64,000 nt of DNA from Actinoallomurus spadix (GCF_024055725.1 NZ_JAMXMX010000002.1:310001-374000), one strand, 5' to 3'. Numbered from the stretch's first letter, positions 1 through 9,559 are shown. Translations and numbers: made by a program. Notes: generated by a model not told the origin, from the letters alone.

Positions 1-1
1 T

Positions 2-355
2 CTCACCGTTCGCGTTCCCGCGGAGAACGCCGAGCTGGTCGGTGTTCGTGACGTCGTGGGCCAGGAGGGGCTCGAGAAGGTGTTCGAGGTGCTCCGCGCA
101 CCCTACACCGAAGAGCCCACGAACTGGTCGAGGCGTTACAAGGCGAACCTCGAGAAGCTCGCGTCCGGCGACGTCAACAAGGTCGCCGAGGTCGTCCGGG
201 ACCTGTGGCGGCGTGACAAGGAGCGCGGGCTGTCGGCCGGCGAGAAGCGGATGCTGGCCAAGGCGCGGCAGATACTGGTCAGCGAGCTGGCGCTGGCCGA
301 GAAGACCAACGAGGACAAGGCCGAGGCCCTCCTCGACGAGGTCCTGGCCAACTAG
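2..355 (+). CDS. carD: CarD family transcriptional regulator, C-terminal part (5' end outside window)
   Basis: CarD binds RNA polymerase beta through its N-terminal Tudor-like domain and stabilises open complexes at rRNA and housekeeping promoters. Only the last 117 codons lie in the window, and the frame is open from base 2. The visible part begins [19 protein letters not shown] and continues with the conserved [17 protein letters not shown] stretch and the helical [18 protein letters not shown] segment, which form the DNA-binding C-terminal domain. The frame ends with TAG, and ispF starts about 4 bases later, so the two are probably co-transcribed. A GTG at base 56 is an internal codon, not the start. 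Confidence 0.93.
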   Translation, partial: LTVRVPAENAELVGVRDVVGQEGLEKVFEVLRAPYTEEPTNWSRRYKANLEKLASGDVNKVAEVVRDLWRRDKERGLSAGEKRMLAKARQILVSELALAEKTNEDKAEALLDEVLAN

Positions 356-359
356 CGTC

Positions 360-842
360 TTGGCGACTCGGTTTCCACGGGTGGGCGTCGGAGTCGACGT
401 CCACCCGTTCGCGTCCGGCCGTCCGCTCCGGGTGGCGGGCCTCGACTGGCCCGGTGAGGGCGACGGTCTCGCGGGACACTCCGACGGCGACGTGGCGGCG
501 CACGCGGCGTGCGACGCGCTGCTGTCGGCCGCCGGTCTCGGCGATCTGGGCGCCGTCTTCGGCACCTCCGACCCGCGCTGGGCGGGTGCCTCCGGCGTCG
601 ATCTCCTGCGGGAGGTGGAGCGCCGCATCACGGCGGCCGGCTTCGCGATCGGCAACGTCTCGATCCAGGTCATCGGCGTACGCCCGCGGATCGGCAGGCG
701 CCGCGCGGAGGCGGAGAAGACGCTGAGCGAGGCGCTCGGCGGCGTCCCGGTCGGCGTGGCCGGCACCACGACGGACGGGCTGGGTCTCACGGGCCGCGGA
801 GAGGGCCTGGCCGCCATCGCCACGGCCCTCGTCCTCGTCTAG
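360..842 (+). CDS. ispF: 2-C-methyl-D-erythritol 2,4-cyclodiphosphate synthase IspF
   Basis: IspF is the fifth enzyme of the MEP isoprenoid pathway. It cyclises CDP-ME 2-phosphate, releasing CMP, and works as a cytosolic homotrimer with one metal per active site. From the TTG at 360 the protein is 160 residues, the usual family length. It shows the metal-binding DVHPF (Asp13, His15), GHSDGD, a further metal-ligand His near 48, and the C-terminal [16 protein letters not shown] signature. GTG at 381 would cut into the first beta strand, so TTG at 360 is preferred although no clear ribosome site is visible. In many actinomycetes ispD sits between carD and ispF; here nothing lies between them. 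Confidence 0.93.
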   Translation: MATRFPRVGVGVDVHPFASGRPLRVAGLDWPGEGDGLAGHSDGDVAAHAACDALLSAAGLGDLGAVFGTSDPRWAGASGVDLLREVERRITAAGFAIGNVSIQVIGVRPRIGRRRAEAEKTLSEALGGVPVGVAGTTTDGLGLTGRGEGLAAIATALVLV

Positions 843-906
843 CGCGATCACCACCAACGCCCGGCGGTCGTCGCCGGCCGCTGGGCGGCCGGACATCCGG
901 GGCAGG

Positions 907-2112
907 TCAGCGGGAGGCGGGCAGGACCGTCCCCGTCACCTCGCCGAACCCGATCGGCGCGCCGCCGGGCCCGCTCGCGGTCGCCTGGATCCGTACGGTA
1001 TCGCCGTCCTCCAGGTACGCCCGTCGCCGCCCGTCCGGCAGCTCCAGCGGCTCCCGGCCGTCCCGGGTGAGCTCGATGAGGCAGCCGCGCTGGTCCCGCT
1101 CCGGCCCGGACACCGTCCCCGAGGCCATCAGGTCGCCGGTGCGCAGCGCCGCGCCGTTCACGGTCGCGTGCGCGAGTTGCTGCGGCGCGGTCCAGTACAT
1201 CGTCGCGAACGGCGGGTGGCTCACCACGTGCCCGTTCAGCTCGATCCGCAGCGTCAGGTCGAGCCCCCAGGGCTCGTCGCACCGCAGGTACGGCAACGGC
1301 TCCGGGTCCTGGGGCGGCGGGGCCGTACGAGCGCTCTCGAGGGCCGCCAGGGGCACCACCCAGGGGGAGATCGACGTCGCGAACGACTTGCCGAGGAACG
1401 GCCCGAGCGGCTGGTACTCCCACGCCTGGATGTCCCGGGCGCTCCAGTCGTTCACCAGCACGAAGCCGAACACGTGGTCCCGGAAGCCGGCCGTCGGCAC
1501 CGGCTGGCCGAGCGCCGAGGGAACGCCCACGACGAAGCCGACCTCCGCCTCGATGTCCAGCTTCAGCGACGGCCCGAACACCGGCCCGTCCTCGCTCCGG
1601 CGCTGCCCGCAGGGCCGTACGACCGGCGTCCCGGACGGCACGACGGTCCCGGCCCGGCCGTGGTACCCGATCGGCAGGTGCAGCCAGTTCGGGGGAAGGG
1701 GTTCGGCGTTCGGCCGGAAGATCCGGCCGACGTTGGTCGCGTGGTCGCGTGAGGAGTAGAAGTCGACGTAGTCCGCGACGTCGAACGGCAGGCGCAGGTC
1801 GGCGTCGCTCAGCGGGACCAGGTGCGGTTCGACCCGGCCGCGGTGCTCCGGGCCGGTCAGCAGCGCGGTGAGGCGCTCCCGGGTCGCCTGCCAAACGGGG
1901 CGCCCGGCGGACATGAAGGAGTTCAGCGTCCCGGCGGCGAACCACCCCCGGTCGGTGAGCAGGCCCGCCTCCGCGAGCCCGGCCAGGTCCAGCACCCGGT
2001 CGCCGATGGCGACCCCCACCCGCGGCGGCCCGCCGCGCCGGGAGAACACGCCGTACGGCAGGTTCTCCACCCCGAATCCGCTGCCCTCGGGCACGTCGAC
2101 CCACGTTTCCAT
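907..2112 (-). CDS. fahA: Fumarylacetoacetase
   Basis: Catalyses the last step of tyrosine/homogentisate breakdown, hydrolysing fumarylacetoacetate to fumarate and acetoacetate. The 401-residue protein has an N-terminal SH3-like FAH domain (GVENLPYGVFS, VGVAIGDRVLDL). The catalytic FAH fold carries DFYSSRDHATNVGRIFRP, LPIGYHGRAGTVVPSGT, a metal-binding stretch around EAEVGFVVG, and VLVNDWSARDIQAWEY. The length is close to the roughly 420 residues of the family. ATG at 2112 follows TGGGAAGGTAG. No other tyrosine-catabolism gene is nearby, so this is a stand-alone unit placed between ispF and the DUF2637 gene. Confidence 0.93.
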   Translation of the reverse strand: METWVDVPEGSGFGVENLPYGVFSRRGGPPRVGVAIGDRVLDLAGLAEAGLLTDRGWFAAGTLNSFMSAGRPVWQATRERLTALLTGPEHRGRVEPHLVPLSDADLRLPFDVADYVDFYSSRDHATNVGRIFRPNAEPLPPNWLHLPIGYHGRAGTVVPSGTPVVRPCGQRRSEDGPVFGPSLKLDIEAEVGFVVGVPSALGQPVPTAGFRDHVFGFVLVNDWSARDIQAWEYQPLGPFLGKSFATSISPWVVPLAALESARTAPPPQDPEPLPYLRCDEPWGLDLTLRIELNGHVVSHPPFATMYWTAPQQLAHATVNGAALRTGDLMASGTVSGPERDQRGCLIELTRDGREPLELPDGRRRAYLEDGDTVRIQATASGPGGAPIGFGEVTGTVLPASR

Positions 2113-2163
2113 GAATCACTACCTTCCCAGGCCCGCCCGGGCGTCCGGAAGAACCCGCAAGAT

Positions 2164-2188
2164 CCCGCCCCGTCTGAGCAGGGGCGGG
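2164..2188. terminator. GC-rich hairpin between the DUF2637 and fahA genes
   Basis: CCCGCCCC and GGGGCGGG form a perfect 8-bp stem around a 9-base loop, just after the stop of the leftward DUF2637 gene and before fahA. This is the layout of a factor-independent terminator, though no clear T run follows. Confidence 0.5.
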
Positions 2189-2215
2189 CGGTCGCGGGCG
2201 CGGTCCCGGGACGGC

Positions 2216-3535
2216 TCAGTCGCGGGGCGGGGTGGGTGAGCTGCGGAACGTGCTCGACGGCGGCGTCGACGTCACGTCATCCTCACCGGCGGGCGTCTCG
2301 TCCGCCACGCGGGGCATGGGAATGCCGTCCGGATCGGTGTCGCGGAGACTGATCCCGTCCGGCTGCGTGTCGCCGAGCCGCCCGGTCCGGGGCGGGCCGA
2401 CCAGCCGTACGTCGGTGGGCAGCGAGGGCCGGGCCACCCAGCGGGGCGGGGGCTCCTCCTCTTCCGGATCCACGGGCGTGTTCTGCACGGGCGCCGTCAC
2501 CTCCGCGTCGGTCTCCGGTACGGGGCCGCTGTCCGGCTCCGTGGGTTCGGCGGGCTCGAAGCTCTCTCCAGTGTCCTGCCCGGCTTCGGGCTCCGTGCCC
2601 GGGGGCAGGGCGGGGCCGGGCTGCCACGCGCGATCCGCCTGTCGCTCCAGTTCGGGAGGGAGCGCCGGTTCGGGATCCTCCAGGAGGGGAGTGGCCGGGC
2701 CGGGGAGGGCGATCCGGTCCTCACGGGTCCGGTCCAGGGCGGTCTCGCCCGCCGGCTCGTCCCCGACGGGCGCGTCGTCGTCCTCGCGCGGCCGATCCCG
2801 TACGGACGTGTCGTCCTCGTGCGGCCGGTCTCGTACCGGTATGGCGGTGTCCTCGTGCGGCCGGTCCCGTACGGCGTCGGGCCCGGGTTCGATCACGGGC
2901 TCGATCACGGGCTCGATCGCGGGCTCGGTCGCGGGCGCGAGCGCGCGGGGCGGGGCCGGGCGCGGGAGCGGCCGGGTCTCGGCGTACGCCTCGTCGCCGA
3001 GACCGGGGATGAACGCCCGGTCGCCGTCCGGCGCGCCGGACGGCGACTCGGGGGAGTCCGGGGAGTCCGGGACCGCCGGTGCCGCGGCGTCGCGCCGCCG
3101 GGTCCGTACGAGCTGCTTGATCATGGATAGCCACAGCCGGACGGCGATGACGAGGATCACCCAGGGAGCCGCCGCGACTCCTCCGGACAGCCACGCGTGG
3201 GAGAGGCGGCCGTAGCCGTGGAGCGCGCGTTCGACCCCGGCCGCGCCGGCGCCGGCGATCAGCGCCAGGAGCAGCAGCCAGCGGACGGCGCGCGCCCACC
3301 AGGCGGACCGGCGGGCGGTCAGGATCGAAAGGATCACCACGACGATCAGGCCGTCGACCATGCCGGGATAAAGGAAGGCTCGGTGCCGGGCCGCGCCGCC
3401 CTGGAGGGCGAGCGTGCGCAGGTCGTCGTAGGACAGCACGAACGTCGCGCCGGCCAGCGCCGCGACGCCGAGGCCGCCGGCGGCCGTCAGCAGCCGCCGC
3501 TGCGCCGTCGAGTACGGAGCGGGGGAGTCACTCAT
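2216..3535 (-). CDS. DUF2637 domain-containing membrane protein with repetitive acidic tail
   Basis: Roughly the first 150 residues form a DUF2637 module with four membrane segments: LGVAALAGATFVLSY, the segment around GMVDGLIVVVILSIL, VRWLLLLALIAGAGAAG and AAAPWVILVIAVRLWL. DUF2637 proteins are common in actinomycetes, where some lie on plasmids and integrative elements, and their role is not established. The remaining 290 residues are low-complexity and rich in Pro, Glu and Asp. They contain EPVIEPVIEP and several copies of a VRDRPHEDD-like unit, probably a disordered cytoplasmic tail. The start is taken at ATG 3535 (MSDSPAPYS), with an in-frame ATG at 3553 as the alternative. No partner gene reveals its job. 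Confidence 0.82.
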   Translation of the reverse strand: MSDSPAPYSTAQRRLLTAAGGLGVAALAGATFVLSYDDLRTLALQGGAARHRAFLYPGMVDGLIVVVILSILTARRSAWWARAVRWLLLLALIAGAGAAGVERALHGYGRLSHAWLSGGVAAAPWVILVIAVRLWLSMIKQLVRTRRRDAAAPAVPDSPDSPESPSGAPDGDRAFIPGLGDEAYAETRPLPRPAPPRALAPATEPAIEPVIEPVIEPGPDAVRDRPHEDTAIPVRDRPHEDDTSVRDRPREDDDAPVGDEPAGETALDRTREDRIALPGPATPLLEDPEPALPPELERQADRAWQPGPALPPGTEPEAGQDTGESFEPAEPTEPDSGPVPETDAEVTAPVQNTPVDPEEEEPPPRWVARPSLPTDVRLVGPPRTGRLGDTQPDGISLRDTDPDGIPMPRVADETPAGEDDVTSTPPSSTFRSSPTPPRD

Positions 3536-3733
3536 AGCAGGGATGCCAACCATCGTGTCGGAGGGGTTCCCTTATCTTGACCGGATCAACGTGCTCCTGC
3601 TCTCACCGCGCGCCGCGTGTCGCCCGGCTCGGCGCGCGGGCCGGGGGCGCGCCGCGTGCGGGCGGGGAAGATCGGTGGCCGGATCCGGCGTCCCGGCTTC
3701 AAGGGGGCGGCTCGTGGGTATGCGGGCGGTCGT

Positions 3734-4597
3734 ATGCCGGTTTCCCCCGTATTTGTGATGGAAGAAGTGACCGCGGCCGATCTCCCGTCTCGTGTCCGCC
3801 GGGCCGCCGAGGACGAACGGCTCGGCGCGTTCCAGGCCGTCCACCGGCCCCGGTCCGCCGACCGGCGGTCCCGCGCGTGGCTCGTGCTGCTGGGCCTGCC
3901 GGGCCTCGTGCTGCTGCCCTTCACCATCGCGTTCCTGCTCGACGGCCTCGGCTGGGCGTCCGGGCTGTCCCTGTCGCTCACCGTCGCGTACCTCGGTGCG
4001 GCCGCTCGCGTCCTCGTGCGGGACGTCCTGCCGGGGCAGGGTGCCACGACCGTCCACCTGTTCGAGAACGGCGTCGTGCTGTCCTCCTGGCGCGCGGTGA
4101 CGCCGTTCCCCTGGGACGCCGTCACGGAACTGCGCGTCTCCGGCGTACGGGCGGCCGCGACCGGCGCGGTCACCTGGCGCCTGACCCTGTCCGGCCGGGC
4201 GGGGGCCGAGGCGGAGGCCCTGCTCGACGGGGGCGTCCCCGGGGCCCGCGAACTGGTCGAGACGGTCTCCCGCGAGGTGACCGGGCGGGTGCTGCCGGAG
4301 TACCTGTCCCGGGTCGGAACCGGCGGCAAGGTGCGTCTCGGGCCGTTCAGCGTCACCCGGCAGGGCATCGCCAAAGACGGCGAGTACGTTCCCTGGGAGA
4401 ACGTCGACCGGGTCGAGATCGAGAGCGGCATGGTCCACGTCGACCGCGCCGACCGGCCGGCCGGGCTGACGGCGATCGCCGCCGAGGTCCCGAACGCCGT
4501 GGCGTTCGGCGAGCTGACGCGGCGGTTGCGCGCCGCGCACGACGGCGCGCGGACGGACGGGACCACCGGGCGAACGGTGGGGTCGGTCAATGGGTGA
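3734..4597 (+). CDS. DUF6585-like membrane protein of unknown function
   Basis: A 287-residue protein with an N-terminal stretch containing one hydrophobic hairpin ([20 protein letters not shown], then [18 protein letters not shown]). It is followed by two PH-like beta-rich stretches ([15 protein letters not shown], then [20 protein letters not shown]) of the kind seen in DUF6585 proteins. The start is uncertain. ATG 3734 and ATG 3758 are both in frame with weak ribosome sites, and the open frame extends further upstream through low-complexity sequence. Its end overlaps the long version of the cysS frame, but not the preferred cysS start at 4650. I infer an integral membrane protein; function unknown. 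Confidence 0.7.
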   Translation: MPVSPVFVMEEVTAADLPSRVRRAAEDERLGAFQAVHRPRSADRRSRAWLVLLGLPGLVLLPFTIAFLLDGLGWASGLSLSLTVAYLGAAARVLVRDVLPGQGATTVHLFENGVVLSSWRAVTPFPWDAVTELRVSGVRAAATGAVTWRLTLSGRAGAEAEALLDGGVPGARELVETVSREVTGRVLPEYLSRVGTGGKVRLGPFSVTRQGIAKDGEYVPWENVDRVEIESGMVHVDRADRPAGLTAIAAEVPNAVAFGELTRRLRAAHDGARTDGTTGRTVGSVNG

Positions 4598-4636
4598 GGG
4601 ACGCGGTTTCAGTCACGCGGGCGGACCGGCATCGAA

Positions 4637-4642
4637 TAGCCT
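4637..4642 (+). promoter_or_regulatory. Candidate -10 element of a leaderless cysS transcript
   Basis: TAGCCT fits the actinobacterial TANNNT -10 motif. It ends 7 bases before the GTG at 4650, so transcription would begin at or next to the start codon. This supports 4650 as the cysS start. No good -35 is visible. Confidence 0.4.
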
Positions 4643-4649
4643 CTTACCC

Positions 4650-6041
4650 GTGAGCCTGCGCCTTTACGACACCGGTACCCGTGGCATCCGCGACTTCGTC
4701 CCGCTGCAGGCGGGCCGGGCGGGGATCTACGTCTGTGGTGCCACCCCGCAGGCCGCTCCGCACATCGGGCACATGCGCTCCGGCGTCATCTACGACCTTG
4801 TGTACCGCTGGCTGCTCGCCTCCGGGTACGACGTGACGTTCGTCCGGAACATCACCGACATCGACGACAAGATCATCCGGGTGTCGGCGGAGACCGGCGT
4901 GCCGTGGTTCGCGGTCGCCGAGGCCAACCAGCGCGTGTTCGGCCGCGGCTACGACGCGCTCGGCTGCCTGCCCCCGACGATCGAGCCCCGGGCGACGGGA
5001 CACGTCCCCGAGATGATCGTGCTGATGCGCCGCCTCATCGAGGCCGGCCACGCGTACACCGTCGAGGGCGACGTCTACTTCGACGTGGCGTCCTGGGCCG
5101 AGCACTACGGCGCGCTGTCCAACCAGCGGCTCGACAACATGCGCCCGGCCGGGGACACGCCCAACGAGGCGGCCAAGCGCGACCCGCGCGACTTCGCGCT
5201 GTGGAAGGGCGCCAAGCCGGGCGAGCCGAGCTGGGAGACGCCCTGGGGCTCCGGCCGTCCCGGCTGGCACCTGGAGTGCTCGGCGATGTCGACCAAGTAC
5301 CTCGGCCCGACGTTCGACATCCACGGCGGCGGCGTCGACCTGATCTTCCCCCACCATGAGAACGAGCTCGCCCAGTCGGCCGCGGCCGGTGACGGGTTCG
5401 CCCGCTACTGGCTGCACAACGGCCTGCTCACGGTGAACGGCGAGAAGATGAGCAAGTCCGTCGGCAACGTCGTGCTGCTGACCGACCTGCTGGACCGCGC
5501 CCGGCCGGTCGAGGTCCGCTACTACCTCGCCGCCGCGCACTACCGGTCGATCATCGACTACTCCGACGAGGCCCTGCGCGAGGCCGCGGTGGCGTACCAG
5601 CGCGTCGAGGGGTTCGTGACGCGCGCCGTCGAGCTGGCCGGGCGGGTCGAGCCCGGCACGCTGCCGGCCCCGTTCGCCGACGCGATGAACGACGACCTCG
5701 GCGTGCCGCAGGCGCTGGCCGTCGTGCACGAGGCGGTCCGCGAGGGCAACACCGCGCTCGCCACGGGCGACAAGGACACCGTGACCCGCACCCTCGGCGA
5801 GGTCCGCGCCATGCTGGGCGTCCTCGGCCTCGACCCGCTGTCGGAGCAGTGGGAGGGCGCGGCCGGCGACCTCCGCGACGTCGTCGACGCTCTCGTGTCG
5901 GTGGCCCTGGAGCAGCGCCAGGCGGCCCGCGCCCGCAAGGACTACGCCGCGGCGGACGCCATCCGCGACGGCCTGACCGCCGCCGGCATCCTCATCGAGG
6001 ACACCCCGCGCGGTCCCCGCTGGGAGCTCAAGCGCTCCTGA
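4650..6041 (+). CDS. cysS: Cysteinyl-tRNA synthetase
   Basis: Class I aminoacyl-tRNA synthetase charging tRNA-Cys in the cytosol. The 463-residue protein has the zinc/cysteine-site YVCG at about residue 29, the HIGH motif at 38-41, the zinc-binding [10 protein letters not shown] and [15 protein letters not shown] stretches, and KMSKS at 266-270. The C-terminal helical anticodon-binding region ends the protein. GTG 4650 is preferred over an in-frame ATG at 4590 because the protein begins there as in homologues (SLRLYDT) and a -10-like element lies just upstream. Its neighbour rlmB keeps the common actinobacterial order carD-ispF-cysS-rlmB. Confidence 0.96.
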   Translation: MSLRLYDTGTRGIRDFVPLQAGRAGIYVCGATPQAAPHIGHMRSGVIYDLVYRWLLASGYDVTFVRNITDIDDKIIRVSAETGVPWFAVAEANQRVFGRGYDALGCLPPTIEPRATGHVPEMIVLMRRLIEAGHAYTVEGDVYFDVASWAEHYGALSNQRLDNMRPAGDTPNEAAKRDPRDFALWKGAKPGEPSWETPWGSGRPGWHLECSAMSTKYLGPTFDIHGGGVDLIFPHHENELAQSAAAGDGFARYWLHNGLLTVNGEKMSKSVGNVVLLTDLLDRARPVEVRYYLAAAHYRSIIDYSDEALREAAVAYQRVEGFVTRAVELAGRVEPGTLPAPFADAMNDDLGVPQALAVVHEAVREGNTALATGDKDTVTRTLGEVRAMLGVLGLDPLSEQWEGAAGDLRDVVDALVSVALEQRQAARARKDYAAADAIRDGLTAAGILIEDTPRGPRWELKRS

Positions 6042-6167
6042 CGGGACCATCGAATCGGGCGCCGGCGACGACCGACCGGTTAACCGTGCCCTTCCGGTGG
6101 GGACGTACGGTTCGGGGAGATCGGGACCCACCGGCCGCCCCGGCCGGGCCGTACCTCCCCTGCCGAG

Positions 6168-6785
6168 GTGGTGCACGTGTTGGAGCGGTTCGCCGACACC
6201 GCCCGACGAGTCGTCGTCCACGCCCAGGAAGAGGCCCGTGCCCTCGAACACGGGCACATCGGCACCGAGCATCTGCTCCTCGGCCTGCTGCGCGGCGACA
6301 CCGACGGCGCGGCACGCGCCCTCGACGCGGCCGGCCTCACCCTCGACACCGCCCGCGGCGACGTCGAGGAGTTCGTCGGCCGGGGAACGGCGCCGCCCGG
6401 CAGCGACAAGCCGTTCACCGCCCGCGCCAAGAAGGTGCTCGAACTGTCGCTGCGCGAGGCCCTGCAGTCCGGGCACGACTACATCCGCAGCGAGCACGTC
6501 CTCCTCGGCCTCATCAGGGAGACCGAGGGCACCGGCGCCCAGATCCTCCGGCGATGCGACGTCGACACCGCCGACCTGCGCCGCGACGTCATGACCTTCC
6601 TGCGCGGTCCCGGGGAGCCCGCGCCGGAGACGCCGCCATTGGAGGCGCAGCCCCCTGCGCGGGAGGGACCTGTGGCAGAGCGGCCGCCGGAGACGGCGAT
6701 CGAACGGCGCCTCAGCGCCATCGAACACCGGCTGGAGCGCATCGAGCGGCTCCTGCGGGACAGGCCGGGTCCCGGTTCCGCGTAG
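6168..6785 (+). CDS. Clp N-domain protein (stand-alone double Clp-N repeat)
   Basis: A 205-residue cytosolic protein with two Clp N-terminal repeats: HIGTEHLLLGLLR at about 30-42 and YIRSEHVLLGLIR at about 105-117. It has no AAA ATPase domain. A proline-rich linker leads to a C-terminal coiled coil (ERRLSAIEHRLERIERLLRD). Similar proteins without ATPase occur widely in actinomycetes and are thought to act as ClpC-related adaptors or substrate binders, but this is not proven. It starts at GTG 6168 with a weak ribosome site. It lies between cysS and rlmB in the same direction. Confidence 0.82.
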   Translation: MVHVLERFADTARRVVVHAQEEARALEHGHIGTEHLLLGLLRGDTDGAARALDAAGLTLDTARGDVEEFVGRGTAPPGSDKPFTARAKKVLELSLREALQSGHDYIRSEHVLLGLIRETEGTGAQILRRCDVDTADLRRDVMTFLRGPGEPAPETPPLEAQPPAREGPVAERPPETAIERRLSAIEHRLERIERLLRDRPGPGSA

Positions 6786-6857
6786 AGTCTGGTGGGGGCG
6801 AAAGATCGCCCGTTCTTGAGGGCGGGACAGCGCCCTGTGCACCAGCGGAGGGCAACC

Positions 6858-7769
6858 ATGGCGAAGCGTCGCAAGAAGGGGCCGAGTCACACCCCGAAGG
6901 CCGAGGACCGGCACTGGTACGGCAACCGGCAGGCCGCCCGCGCCGCCAAGTCGGCCACCCGGACCGGCACCGCCACCGTCGGCGCGCGCCGTACGCCCTC
7001 GTCGTCCGCACCCGCCGAGCGCACCGGCCGGCGATCCGCGCCCGACGGACCGGAGCTGGTCACCGGCCGTAACCCGGTCGTCGAGGCGCTGCGCGCGGGC
7101 ATCCCGGCGAGCGCCCTCTACGTCATGAGCGGCGCGTCCGACGACCGTGTCCGCGAGTCCATCAAGCTCGCCACGGACGCCGGAGTGCCGCTGCTCGAGG
7201 CCGGCAAGGCCGAGCTCGACCGGATGACCGACCGCGCCGTCCACCAGGGCATCGTCCTGCAGGTCCCCGAGTACCGCTACGCACACCCCGACGACCTGCT
7301 GCAGCGCGGCACCCCGCAGCTCATCGTCGCCCTCGACGGCGTGACCGACCCGCGTAACCTGGGGGCGATCGTCCGGTCGGCCGCCGCGTTCGGCGCGAAC
7401 GGCGTGCTCGTCCCCGAGCGGCGCGCGGCGGGCGTGACCGCCGGGGCGTGGAAGACCTCCGCCGGTACCCTCGCCGCGGTCCCGGTCGCCCGCGCCACCA
7501 ACCTCGTACGGACGCTGAAGTCGTACCAGAACGCCGGCCTGTTCGTCGCGGGCCTCGACGCGCGGGGCGCGGTCGGCGTCGGCGACCTGGAGGCCGCGAG
7601 CGGCCCGCTCGTGCTCGTCGTCGGCTCGGAGGGCAAGGGCCTGTCGCGGTTGGTCGCCGAGACCTGCGACCTGCTGGTCAACATCCCCATGGGCCCGAAC
7701 GCCGAGTCCCTGAACGCCGGCGTCGCCGCGGGCATCGCCATGTACGAGATCTCCCGCCGCCGCTCCTGA
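6858..7769 (+). CDS. rlmB: 23S rRNA 2'-O-methyltransferase, RlmB/TrmH family (SpoU)
   Basis: SPOUT-class SAM-dependent methyltransferase that in Escherichia coli RlmB modifies G2251 of 23S rRNA. The 303-residue protein opens with a basic tail ([10 protein letters not shown]) and has the substrate-binding domain starting [13 protein letters not shown]. The trefoil-knot domain has [32 protein letters not shown] and [20 protein letters not shown], the three SpoU motifs. ATG 6858 is chosen because GGAGGG sits 5-10 bases upstream; an in-frame GTG at 6792 lacks this. In actinomycetes the same family includes Tsr-like resistance enzymes, but the context next to cysS favours a housekeeping rRNA enzyme. 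Confidence 0.92.
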   Translation: MAKRRKKGPSHTPKAEDRHWYGNRQAARAAKSATRTGTATVGARRTPSSSAPAERTGRRSAPDGPELVTGRNPVVEALRAGIPASALYVMSGASDDRVRESIKLATDAGVPLLEAGKAELDRMTDRAVHQGIVLQVPEYRYAHPDDLLQRGTPQLIVALDGVTDPRNLGAIVRSAAAFGANGVLVPERRAAGVTAGAWKTSAGTLAAVPVARATNLVRTLKSYQNAGLFVAGLDARGAVGVGDLEAASGPLVLVVGSEGKGLSRLVAETCDLLVNIPMGPNAESLNAGVAAGIAMYEISRRRS

Positions 7770-7775
7770 CCTGGG

Positions 7776-7817
7776 CGCCGAGGTCCTTCGCGCCCCTGGC
7801 GACGAAGAACCTCGGCG
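7776..7817. terminator. Bidirectional terminator between rlmB and the SDR gene
   Basis: CGCCGAGGTCCTTCG pairs with CGAAGAACCTCGGCG (15 bp, one mismatch) around a 12-base loop, between the stop codons of two convergent genes. Confidence 0.65.
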
Positions 7818-7821
7818 TAAG

Positions 7822-8736
7822 TCAGCGGTAATCCTCGACCGGGGCGTCCTTCCGGTCGCCGAAGTAGACCTCCTCGAAGAAACGGCTCGCCTCCGGCTGT
7901 GAGCCGTCGAGGTCGGTGAACCCGTAGTGCTTCGCCAGCACCCCCGCGGACAGTGCCCTACCGGACCAGCGGGCCACCTCCGGATCGGCGGCCAGCGCGG
8001 CGACCGCCCGCCCGATGTACCGCGGCGTCTCCGAGATCGCGAACCACTTGTCCTTGGCGATCCCGTCCCGCCAGTTCTCCTCGATGACGCCGAAGTGCTC
8101 CAGCACCTCCTCCGACCGCAGGAACCCGGGCGTCAGCGACACCGACGTCACCCCGTGCGGGGCCAGCTCGTCGTGCAGCACCTTGCCGAGCCGCGTGATC
8201 GCCACCTTCACCATGTCGAAGAACATCGACCCCCGATAGCGGTCGTTGAACATGTCGTCCCCGTCGGTGACCTCGACGACCAGCCCGCGCCCCCGCCGTA
8301 CGAGCAGGGGCAGGACCGTGTGCAGCGTGATCAGGTGGGTCTCCAGGCCGTTGCGCAGCGCCCGCAGGCCGTTGTCCAGGTCGTGCTCCCAGAGCGGCTT
8401 CCACTCGATCCACTGATCGCCGCCCCACGTGTCGTCGACGAGCACATCCAGGCGGCCGTCCTGCTCCTCCTCGATCCGCCGGACCAGCGCCCGTACGTCG
8501 GCGGGGACCATGTGGTCGCAGCGCACCGGAACGCCCCGGCCGCCCGCCTCCGTGACCAGCTCGGCGGTCTCCTCGATCGTCTCGGTACGGCCCAGCGGGC
8601 TGCGGGACTCCCGCGTCGTACGGCCGGTGACGTACACCGTCGCCCCGGCCGCGCCCAGCTCGATCGCCATGCCGCGACCGGCGCCCCGGGTGCCCCCGGT
8701 GACCAGCGCGACGTGCTCCTTCAACGGACCGGTCAC
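7822..8736 (-). CDS. Short-chain dehydrogenase/reductase (SDR)
   Basis: NAD(P)-dependent oxidoreductase of 304 residues. The Rossmann glycine motif TGGTRGAGRG is near residue 16. The usual catalytic YxxxK is not evident: the corresponding stretch reads FFDMVKVAITRLGKVL, with Phe where Tyr is normally found. It is an SDR resembling those annotated as oxidoreductases with LVDDTWGGD in place of the usual NNAG. GTG 8736 is chosen because it overlaps the upstream TetR stop as GTGA, so the two are translationally coupled. Substrate unknown; control by the TetR protein is likely. Confidence 0.85.
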   Translation of the reverse strand: MTGPLKEHVALVTGGTRGAGRGMAIELGAAGATVYVTGRTTRESRSPLGRTETIEETAELVTEAGGRGVPVRCDHMVPADVRALVRRIEEEQDGRLDVLVDDTWGGDQWIEWKPLWEHDLDNGLRALRNGLETHLITLHTVLPLLVRRGRGLVVEVTDGDDMFNDRYRGSMFFDMVKVAITRLGKVLHDELAPHGVTSVSLTPGFLRSEEVLEHFGVIEENWRDGIAKDKWFAISETPRYIGRAVAALAADPEVARWSGRALSAGVLAKHYGFTDLDGSQPEASRFFEEVYFGDRKDAPVEDYR

Positions 8737-9350
8737 ATGCCCTCGCTTCCCTCGATCGTCACGTCGGAACCGTGGCTCCAGCCGGTGAGCACCGCGCCGA
8801 GGTCGGTGCGCAGCCGGTCGCACAGGCCGCCCGCCGGCCGCGCGGACCAGTGCAGCGCCGTGCCGTCCGCGACCGCGGCCAGGACTCGCGCGGCGACCCT
8901 CGCCGCCGGCGCCCCGGGCAGCCGCCCCTCCCGCACCGCCCGCTCCAGGAGGGGCACCAGGCCGTCCTCCAGGGCGGCGTGCAGCTCCGCCAGCAGCCCG
9001 CGCAGCTCCTCGTCGGCCAGGTCGACGGCCAGTTGCGCCAGGTTGTTGGCCGCCCGGCCGGGATCGTCCAGCGGCGCGAACGCGCCGACCAGCAGCTCGA
9101 TCACGGCGACCACCGGGTCACCGTCGGCCTCCGCCGCCGTGCGCATGCCCTCCCGGGTGCTCCGCACCGCCGCCCTGGTCATCGCCGCCAGCAGCCCGTG
9201 CTTGGACCCGAACCGCTGCGCCACCGTCCCGACGGCGACCCCCGCCTCGCGGGCGACGTCCGCCAGCGTGAACCCAGGCCCGAGCCGGCTGATCACCACC
9301 CCGGCGGCGGTCAGCAGACGCTCGTCGGTGAACTTCCTCGGCCGTGCCAC
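8733..9350 (-). CDS. TetR family transcriptional regulator
   Basis: A 205-residue repressor-type protein. Residues 1-50 form the TetR helix-turn-helix (FTDERLLTAAGVVISRLG, then FTLADVAREAGVAVGTVAQRFGSK), followed by a helical ligand-binding domain. It is the first gene of a two-gene operon with the SDR, overlapping it by 4 bases, and probably represses that operon in response to a small molecule. Confidence 0.9.
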   Translation of the reverse strand: MARPRKFTDERLLTAAGVVISRLGPGFTLADVAREAGVAVGTVAQRFGSKHGLLAAMTRAAVRSTREGMRTAAEADGDPVVAVIELLVGAFAPLDDPGRAANNLAQLAVDLADEELRGLLAELHAALEDGLVPLLERAVREGRLPGAPAARVAARVLAAVADGTALHWSARPAGGLCDRLRTDLGAVLTGWSHGSDVTIEGSEGM

Positions 9351-9486
9351 GTCGTTATTGAACCACGATTCACTAACTCGGACTACGGCGCCGTACGGCT
9401 GAGGCGGCGACGGGCGGAACGCGCCGGGAACGGGGTCTGACTCGCGGCGTATACGCGCTATCGTGGTGAGGCTGCGAAAGCAGCGC

Positions 9487-9559
9487 GCCTCCGTAGCTCA
9501 GCTGGCAGAGCGTCCGCCTTGTAAGCGGCAGGTCGCCGGTTCGAATCCGGCCGGAGGCT
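9487..9559 (+). tRNA. tRNA-Thr (anticodon UGU)
   Basis: Cloverleaf of 73 bases. The acceptor stem is GCCTCCG/CGGAGGC, the D stem GCTC/GAGC, the anticodon stem-loop CCGC-CTTGTAA-GCGG with anticodon TGT, and the T arm GCCGG-TTCGAAT-CCGGC. The outermost anticodon-stem pair is a T:C mismatch. CCA is not encoded. Its 3' half from 9518 is the attachment core repeated at 10530 and 15783, so this copy is the one kept functional at the left end of the island. Confidence 0.95.

Noticed and set aside
4644..7286. 880-codon reverse ORF opposite cysS and rlmB
   Set aside because: Entirely antisense to well-supported genes, with composition typical of a shadow frame.
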